64,000 nucleotides of DNA from Benincasa hispida (taxonomy: Eukaryota; Streptophyta; Magnoliopsida; Cucurbitales; Cucurbitaceae): NCBI RefSeq assembly GCF_009727055.1, contig NC_052357.1, forward strand, positions 4,515,564-4,579,563, given 5' to 3'. The first letter of the stretch is position 1. The number at the start of each line of letters is the position of its first letter. The notes under the pieces are model-generated. The model made no database searches. It had not been told where the DNA came from and worked only from the letters and a program-made list of their open reading frames with translations. A program made the translations under genes and the position numbers. Of this stretch, positions 56,732-64,000 are shown one piece after another.

Positions 56732-59463
56732 TGTAAAACCCGAACCCTAATTACTTTAAGTAAGAGTAGGTAATGCGATGTCTTCTAATGAGCTATGATG
56801 AAATCATGTCTTAGGAATTATGGAAGAAAGAAGGAAGCCATGATGTGGTAGATGACCTAGGTGGAGAAATGAATGAAGGGTGAATTGATTGGCTGAATTT
56901 CACTAAATGTTGCCTAAGGATGGAGCTCATGCAATGGGCTTGGAGATGAGGAAAGGTGTGGGTGGTAGTTTGCAATCGGGTAGCAAGCCAAGCATGAGGT
57001 GGTTGGCTGAATGTTGGAGGGTCATGTTTGACATTAGAGTACGTAGTGAGCATATGGATGAGGTCATGCAATTCTTTGAGGTGTAGTGCTGGATTAACAC
57101 TATGGGTGGAGTTAGGAAAGGAAAATTGATCAAATCCTAGCCCTTCATCGCATTAGTGGGCAAGGTGGCACAAGGAGTTTTCATGCAGGATTTTGGGCGG
57201 TGGTAAGTAAGAAGGCCAAATTCGCTTAATTGGTTTGAAAAAACCACTTGGGCTATTTGTGTAATTCTAGTGGCATTCGAAATCTCTGTGTGTCTATTTT
57301 CTGTGGTTGTGCTACGGGAGGGAAAACTTGCCGGAATAAGGCCGGAGGAGCAAAATAAAGACGAAGGGTTTGTTTCTCAGGTGAATCTAGGCAACCAGTG
57401 AAGAATTAAAGCTCTAGGATGAATTACGATGATTTTTGAGCTAAAAATTTGAGGTAATATTGTTAACTCGGCTATAAACAACTTTGTAGAATGAAACTTT
57501 TTAAGATGAGGCCTGGAATGCGAGTTATATATTTTTGAAGTTTGAACTGAAAGTTGTTGAACAAGCAGGTAGCTGCTTGAATTGGGGCCAATGATGAAGG
57601 TTTGAATATCCAGATCAAACGACAGAGAATTTTGAGCTGAAATTTTAAGTTAATGTTTCTAACTTGATTCTAAGCAACTTTGTAGAAGGAATTTCCTTGA
57701 TATCAGTTCTGGAAATTTAGTTATGAATTTTTGGAATTGAATCTGCAGTTTGATGCTCCAAATTTTTTCTAAGTATGGGAGTGTGGGCGATCAAAGGGTG
57801 CATTCTTTTGACACCCAATCCCTCCAAATTGGCTAAGTGTCTGATCCTCAAAGTGAATGGTAGGAGGCACAATGTGATGTTTTGGAATGTGAGTTTGATT
57901 TATTGAGTAGGCCTAAAAGGAAGGCTAATGTAAACACTAAGTAGTATGCCTATATGTGTAGGTTCAACTCCCATTGGAAAAGCCTATCAAGCCTTAAGGA
58001 AGCAAACTTGAAGGACCTATGAGTGACTATAAATGATTTATAAATGGTTTATAAATATTTTAATAATCCATGCTTTATTAACAGTTACTTTTATGTTGGT
58101 TATTTTACAAGAAGTTCCAAGCAACACATTTCTCTAAAGTTTATAAACGCATGCTAGTTACAAAGTTTATGAGATATGCTTTGGTACAATGGTTGAACCA
58201 TGGTAGTTTTCAAAAGAACATTCTATGACATGTTTAAGTTATAAGTATTTGTATTATGTTTTAAAGCATATGTGCTCTTAATGTTGTTGAGCATGCATTA
58301 GCAAATGATATTCTTATGAAAACTATGTTTAATGAGATCAAGCTTTTAGTAAGCTTGTTTTATGAAAATGTTTTCCTATCAGGTATTTTCAGCTCAATAC
58401 CGAAGTACAAGAAGAAGGTATTTAAGTTGTACTACCTAGTTTCAGTTATGTTATGATTCTGATGTTGAAGTACATAGAGAAGGTATCAGAATAATTCACT
58501 CAGTTCAGTGATAAGCAGTGGTACCCTACTTCAGTTATGATCCTTGACATCAGGATCCAGTTTGCTCTACGTGTACGTATGACAGTTAATTAGTTTAGTA
58601 GGATTGAACCACGAGGGTTCTTTCCTAGCATTAGCTGAAAGATGTTGAACAAAAGGGTTCTCACCCCAGCCCAAGCTTATGTTTGAGAGATCGAACAAAA
58701 GAGTTATCTCTTAAACATGATATCCGACGATGAGATTGAACCACGAGGGTTCTTTCCTAGCATTGGCTAAAAGGTGTTGAACAAAAGGATTATCACTCCA
58801 GCCCAGACTTATGTTTGAGAGATTGAACAAAAGGGTTCTCTCTTGAACATGATATCCAACGTTGAGATTGAACCACGAGGGTTCTCTCTCAACCAGGAAT
58901 CAGTTTAGCTATGTTTTCAGATACAATGGTTTTAAAAGTTTTATGTACACGTTTGCTTGGCATGTTTTAGTTCAATTCTATTTTCTAGCTTTCAATTTAA
59001 GCATGAGATTTATGTTTTTATTAAGTCACTCACTAGGCGAGTAGCTCATTCTTTCAAATGTTTTTCTTTTCCAAGGTAGTGGTCATCTCCCCAGAGGTGA
59101 GTTGTCCTGCCGCTCTGCCACTCAAGGACTCTAGTTAAAAGTCCAAAGTCTAGAGAGAAGTTTTAGTCGTTTATTCTGTAAATTTCTGTACATATGTGTT
59201 GCTCATATTAGGGACTAGTAAAGTATATTGGGGCCGCTAAACTCTGTATGTGTTAATATGATGTAATTATGTTGTTGTTGATCCCTGGTGTTCTGAGGTT
59301 ATTTTTAAAGTTTCCTTGGTTTGGTGATTGTTATATATGTATTCCAGGGATCTAAGCAGGTTAAGGATGTTAGTTAGACAGTAAGTGCCACAAAAGGGTT
59401 GGTAACTACTGTCGTCACATTTACTTCTGGATTAAGAAGGGTAATCTGGGAGGGGGTGTGACA
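56732..59463 (+). mobile_element. Solo LTR, 2.7 kb, with TSD ATAAA
   Basis: Starts tgtaaaacccgaaccctaat and ends gggagggggtgtgaca, with perfect ataaa on both sides (56727-56731 and 59464-59468). TG..CA ends and the style fit a Del/Tekay-type gypsy LTR. It contains a 2.2-copy tandem repeat of about 132 bp (starts 58602, 58735, 58866) with gattgaaccacgagggttct. Open frames inside are accidental. Confidence 0.88.
58602..58890 (+). repeat. Tandem 132-bp repeat within the solo LTR
   Basis: Units begin gattgaaccacgagggttct at 58602, 58735 and 58866 (third partial). Unit 1 and 2 are about 85-90% alike by eye. Confidence 0.85.
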
Positions 59464-60544
59464 ATAAATAATAGCATCACGCCGCCAGGTCGGAAGGGAG
59501 GAAAAAAGATAGCTGACTTTGATAGATTTTACCTAAATTGTAGTCTGTATAAGAGCCAAAACAGAGCAATTATAATCGTCTTTTGTTGAAGACTCGAGAT
59601 TTCGATTGAGAGTTGATCTGAGAGCATTTCTGGATTGATTGTGATTGTGCAATTTTGTTGAAGGACAATATGGTATTCATAGCAGGGGTCAAGAAGATCG
59701 TGATTGGGATTTGAACCTATTGAAGGGAGGTTGTTCTTCTTTGTTAATTAATTTTTTCCCATAATAATTTTTTGTTTGTTGAATACTGTTATCAGAATCA
59801 TGCGTGGCTAAACTCTTTTTTTCTAGGGTGTTTGGGGATTTTAGGGATGTTACTTTGAGTATTTGAATTTACAATTGATTAATTTTGCATAGATTTGTAG
59901 ATTGTTTTGTGCTTAATGCTTTGGATTAACTGGCCATTAATTAAATGAACTTAAGTTAATTAGATGTCTCGAGAGAGAATTTAATTCGTTGGATGCAATA
60001 ATTTATATTATTATTCAAAATTGCATGAGAGTGAATTTAGAATAATAAGGGGTGCGATTGAAGGGTCTTAATGCTATAACTATTCAAGCGATAGAAGAGA
60101 TTCGGGTCGATGGGTAGTTATTAGGATGGTTTGAGCTCGAGAGAGGATTTCCTGATTTTTGAACTTCTAGCCTCAATCTATCAATTTCAATTAATTGCAT
60201 GTCATATTCATTGTATTCCCTAAATGAAACAACACCCTGGAATTGTTTTGTATTGTATTGTTCTTGTGTGCGACTGAATTTTTGTTATCCGTAGTTATAG
60301 ATAAAAATCATCTTTTGGTTGCCTAGATAAAATTGACGAAGAATTGTGATAGCTAAGTTAGGAAAATTTTGCTCATGCCGATCCTTGAGGATGATACCCT
60401 ATTTGAGATTTATTACTTCGATTTTGTGCGCTTGCGCATATCGTCAACTCCAACTCTCCGAAATGGAGAATGGGACAGGGAAGAGGATTACAAATCTCCA
60501 CGGGGATGGGCATGGGGAATACATCCTTAGCCTTGCCCCGCCCT

Positions 60545-60779
60545 ATTGCCAACTTTAGAAAGAATATATGAAAACAAATGGACATTTAGCTAAAACGAAA
60601 GTGTATTGACGAATATATGACCAAAACAAAATTATCATTCGTGTAAAAAAAAAAATAGCTTGATCGTTGACCTCACATGTGCGATCGCTACCTCGAGTTG
60701 CATGATCACTAACTTCTCTTTGTGCAATTTTTTTGGCCATATCTCCATCAATACTAGGGTTGGCTACGGGGCCCGGGGG
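60545..60779. repeat. A/T-rich interspersed repeat, copy 2 (middle part)
   Basis: ggacatttagctaaaacgaa.. and tatatgaccaaaacaaaatt match 63150-63230 and 63880-63940. Ends in G/C-rich ggggcccgggggc right before the adapter. Confidence 0.6.
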
Positions 60780-60817
60780 CTGTCTCTTATACACATCTAG
60801 ATGTGTATAAGAGACAG
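60780..60817. other. Tn5 mosaic-end junction adapter (second copy), artefact
   Basis: Same 38-bp palindrome as at 40658: reverse-complement mosaic end at 60780-60798, AGATGTGTATAAGAGACAG at 60799-60817. In the minus frame it translates VSYTHLDVYKRQ, a peptide known from contaminated database entries. Confidence 0.97.
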
Positions 60818-61184
60818 ACCCTGCCCCATCCCCAACCGGGGTCTCGATTATAATCTCCGGTTTGACCCCCATCTCGGGTCAAACTGGGGATTTTCTGTCC
60901 TGACCGCGGGGATTTTTGCCAACCTTAATCAATACAGCTTAGTTTTTGCCAAATGACTACTCGTTTTATACGTTTTTTCATGTTCTTTCCAACTATGCTT
61001 GTAAACTTCATAAAAACTTAAACAATCTTTGACTTTAATACTCAAGAAAAAATCTTATCTAAGTTTAAACGTTGTAAGGCCATTTATATTCAATATTTTT
61101 TTTAACTCTTTGCTCAATTTATCAACATGGTTGGAAAGAACATGAAACAATGTATGAAATCCGGCATGAAGGAACTCTTATTCA
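60818..61184. repeat. G/C-rich repeat end and A/T-rich repeat, copy 3
   Basis: 60820-60930 pairs with the repeat at 54645. 60940-61150 includes ccaaatgactactcgttt.. and, at 61090-61140, tcatcaacatggttgg-like sequence. No gene. Confidence 0.5.
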
Positions 61185-63146
61185 AGAGTACTTACGAGCG
61201 AAAGCGGATATTTCCAATTCATTGTGACAGAATTACCGCATATACATTCAAACATACTTTCATAATGCTAAAGAGATCAAGAAATCATACCAGATGAGGA
61301 TTTCTTCTTCACAGCGAGTTTAAAGCCCAACCGTCTACCTCGAACAATCATCACTCGGACAGAAGGAAACGAAGAAAACAACACCACTCAGAGCCCTCAA
61401 TATTATTGGAGTGAGAATCCAAAGTGTGGGCTTTGTTCGGATTTGGTAGAGGGAAGGAGGAAGAAAGACCGTATACAATGATCAAGAAAGTGGGAGATGC
61501 AGTTGTCTATCGCATAAACAAGATGATGATCGTTTAGGTGAAGTATACGATCGTGTAGGAAAAGTAAGCGATCGTCTAAACGATCGTGTAGGAAAAGGGT
61601 GAGCAATCATCCGAATGATCGTGTAGGAAACACTAAGCGATTGTCTATACGATCGTTTAGTAAATATTGGGAGCTAAACGATCGCTTAGGAAAAAGGTAA
61701 ACGATCGTTTAGATAATAGCGCGCGATGGTGTAATCGGTATGCGATCGCTTAGCAATATCGTATATATAAGCGATCGTGCAGTTACTATCGTATAGATAC
61801 TTATTTTCTAAACGATGACACTATCTTTTCACAATGTTCGCGCATTCTTGTCTCTTGCACACCGTCAACTATGTATAATGCACTCGTCCGTTATTTAGAA
61901 CAGAAGAGGCACCTTCCCATTTCCTTTATAACCGTCAAATAAATGTGAGCTTATCACATTCATAACATATAATTAATATCATATATTGATTTATTTTCCT
62001 CTATTAGATATAAATCATATTTATATCCAATTTCCTCCAAATTAATGTGTCTCATACATAAAGTTAATTATATTATATTTAATTAACTCGTTCAATTATA
62101 TCATATATAATCGAACTCCCTCTTGTCAATTTGAATATTTCAAACTGACCCAAAAACTTATTCTCAACTTGTATCCAAGCTACCAAGGGGACCTTATAAA
62201 TCTATGGCTCGAAGCGTCAACAGTACGTGAATAGCTGACTAAACTCTTTAGTCATGATATCCACCATCCGTTAACTGCTAGACACTCCACTAAAGACCGA
62301 CAGTTGAACTCTTCTTGGCATAGATATATTTCTATGTCCATTGGATATAACAAATCATTAGTACGATGACTCTTCACAAATGTTTGTAATTATAGCAGGA
62401 CAATTTATCGTTTTGCTCCTGTAATTACATCTTCCTCTTTAAGTACCACTGATCCCTCTAATGAACAATACAACATAGTCCTACTATGTGTGAACAACTC
62501 TCGGGCCATGAGAAGGTGCGTGGTGCCACATCGTTTAAGCCCTGGAATTAGCCCTTAAAGGAGCTATCTATCTACTTACCCTTGCCTCGGGGAAGGAGTG
62601 AATTCCATCTTGTGTAGCTGAGTTCCCAGCTCCTAAATCAGACAAATCTCCAAAATGGTAGGTTTGAGTCGGCGTTCTGATGAAGTGAAGTCTCAGTTAT
62701 GAACGGTGTTATATAACGAGACGTTAACACTTCGTGGTCAGGTCTTATACAAACTCTTTGTAAAGAACGCCCTCGCTTGCATGTCCCCTACATGAATGAT
62801 CAGGATCAGACCATCTGTGATAATTCACAACACTTGTGACCATTCCACAAAGCGGGCCGCATCCGTAGCGTTACCAGGATAAGGTTCCCCTTTTATATCT
62901 ATATACTACAGACCATTTTAATTATCACTCAAGACATGGTCCACTTGTATGTCACCACATACGTGCTTAAGTTACATACATATAACCAAGGATATTAAGT
63001 TTATTGGTTTGTGATAAAATAAAAAACATCTAAATGTGTAAAGTCAAGTAGTGAAGTAAATATCATTTATATTATACATCACAAGTGTTCATACAAAGTT
63101 GTTTACAAACTACTGGACACGAGACTTTAGGGCACAAACCCCAACA
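61185..63146 (-). repeat. Large LTR (about 1.96 kb) of the 22-26 kb family, minus orientation
   Basis: On the minus strand it starts tgttggggtttgtgccctaa (63146 downward) and matches, in the same orientation, most of 26043-23930 (for example the caaagcgggccgcatccgta words at 62847 and 25746). Its 3' half carries the CGATCGTNTAG array (61520-61810). No coding region follows within the window, so it may be a solo LTR; its 3' end near 61185 is approximate. Confidence 0.65.
61520..61810. repeat. CGATCGTNTAG minisatellite-like array
   Basis: About a dozen copies of gatcgtttag, gatcgtgtag, gatcgtctaa or gatcgcttag in 290 bp, often followed by gaaaa or taaat. The core CGATCG is self-complementary. 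Confidence 0.8.
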
Positions 63147-64000
63147 GGGTGGTCATTTAGATAAAATGAAGTTATGTCAATATATATATGACCAAAACAA
63201 AATTATCCTTTGTGCATCACAAATGTGTGATTCCTGACATCATGTGCGTCATCGCTAACCTCAGGTGAGTGATCATTGAGTTATGCTTTGAAATTTTGTT
63301 TTAGTCATAACTCCCAAAGCATAAAATTATGTTTTAACTAATTGACTACTCGTTTTCATAATAGAATTAGGAGTGACCCAGTAGAGTTCTGTAAATAAGG
63401 CCCTAGGGAGCCCATATGGAATAAACTTCTACACTCTTTACTCTCTACATCACAATCTCTACAACCATTCTATAGAGATTTCTCTCCCGATAAAATTCTA
63501 CCAAATTTTAGAGAATGGTTCTCTAATAATTATTCTTTCTTGTTCCTCCCATAATTCAAGTCCTTGCTAGAGTCATAGAAAGGAAGATCTTTTGGGGAAA
63601 AAAAAGGACTTCAAGGAGAAGACTACCAATTTGAGAAGAAGATTTTTTTGCTGCAATTGTGGATGAGAAGAGATAGGTGCTTAACATTTTCTTTATTTTT
63701 TGTATTTTTAATTCGTTCAAAAAATCAAATGATACCATCACACGTTTTCGCGGGGATTCAATTCCCTTCACCTTTTCAACAACCAAAAAACGAAAAATTT
63801 AATGACTTTTAAAAGTAAATATTTTTTAACACTTTGCTTAATCTACAAGCATGGTTGGAAAAAATATGAAAAACGAGTGGTCATTTAGCTAAAACAAGTT
63901 TGTATCGATGAATATATGACTAAAACAAAATTGTCGTTTGTGTACGAAAAAGGTATGCAATCGCTGACATCATGTGCGCGATCATCGATATCACGTATGC
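63147..64000. repeat. A/T-rich interspersed repeat, copies 4 and 5, with unassigned sequence between
   Basis: 63150-63350 and 63775-64000 repeat the ctaaaacaag / tatatgac.aaaacaaaatt / catcatgtgcg words of the family. 63360-63770 holds A/T-rich sequence with a pyrimidine-rich tctctacatcacaatctcta stretch; no gene recognised. Runs off the right edge. Confidence 0.55.

Larger units (their letters stand above)
55107..60446 (+). mobile_element. Second gypsy (Tat/Athila-style) remnant with LTR stub, interrupted by a solo LTR
   Basis: About 55107-55285 matches about 56339-56512 (for example ttgtttagtttgac.tggttt, then aattttgagcaattatg). The second copy follows a polypurine tract (aaatttggggttg, 56326-56338). 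So the order is LTR start stub, 3' non-coding region, 3' LTR (56339-56731 and 59469-60446, broken by the solo LTR). The LTR end ..gcgcatatcgtca is typical of Athila/Tat LTRs. Flanking 5-mers (acctc, actcc) do not match, so no TSD is claimed. No coding sequence. Confidence 0.6.

Noticed and set aside
60555..60872. 105-residue open frame on the minus strand
   Set aside because: Its middle is the translated adapter (VSYTHLDVYKRQ); the rest is repeat sequence.
61520..61810. Repeat array considered as a CRISPR
   Set aside because: Irregular spacing, short degenerate units, nuclear plant DNA, inside an LTR.

Overview
The window is plant nuclear DNA, most likely from a cucurbit. The reasons are GT-AG introns, plant-type Ty3/gypsy, CACTA, Mutator (MULE) and L1-like LINE remnants, and a helicase gene that reads like the plant SEN1/senataxin-like protein. 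The family-level placement rests on recognition only, because no database search was possible. The sequence holds one real protein-coding gene and about 44 kb of nested, mostly dead transposable elements. There are no tRNA, rRNA or CRISPR features and no operons.

Region 1-20220 (minus strand): the 5' part of a SEN1-like helicase gene. I could join 15 exons in phase, giving about 1,308 residues of the N-terminal (non-helicase) part. The gene runs off the left edge before the ATPase/helicase domains. Its introns hold L1-like LINE 3' ends (two with clear target-site duplications, TSDs), a degenerate LTR element with a LINE ORF2 fragment inside it, and a possible SINE.

Region about 20660-54435: the best explanation is one old Mutator-like element that starts about 440 bp upstream of the helicase start codon and has been blown apart by later insertions. 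Its divergent terminal inverted repeats lie at about 20700-20850 and 54300-54435. Its transposase N-terminus is at about 21550-22000, and its DDE core and SWIM zinc finger at about 43985-45350. A minus-strand Ulp1-protease/DUF1985-type gene lies at about 48000-51250. Inside it sit LTR fragments in alternating orientation (22.3-26.6 kb), a CACTA transposase fragment fused to a Tat/Athila-like gypsy polyprotein (26.6-27.7 and 35.3-39.8 kb), a Del/Tekay-like gypsy element nested in that polyprotein (27685-35306, TSD GCCTC), more LTRs (39.8-43.98 kb), a stretch that looks like mitochondrial DNA (about 46.4-47.9 kb), and an internally deleted gypsy element (51617-54142, TSD CAACC).

Region 54436-64000: no gene seen. 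It holds an A/T-rich interspersed repeat, a G/C-rich repeat, a second gypsy remnant with the same 'LTR stub + 3' region + LTR' design, a solo LTR of 2.7 kb with TSD ATAAA (56732-59463), and a large minus-strand LTR rich in CGATCGTNTAG words (61185-63146).

Two perfect 38-bp palindromes (40658-40695 and 60780-60817) are a Tn5 mosaic end joined to its own reverse complement, as in the Nextera mate-pair junction adapter. They are sequencing-library residue left in the assembly and mark possible false joins. One run of N (32680-32982) removes the end of the Del integrase and its chromodomain. I found no convincing new biological system; the most interesting real structure is the shattered giant MULE carrying a Ulp1-type gene next to SEN1.
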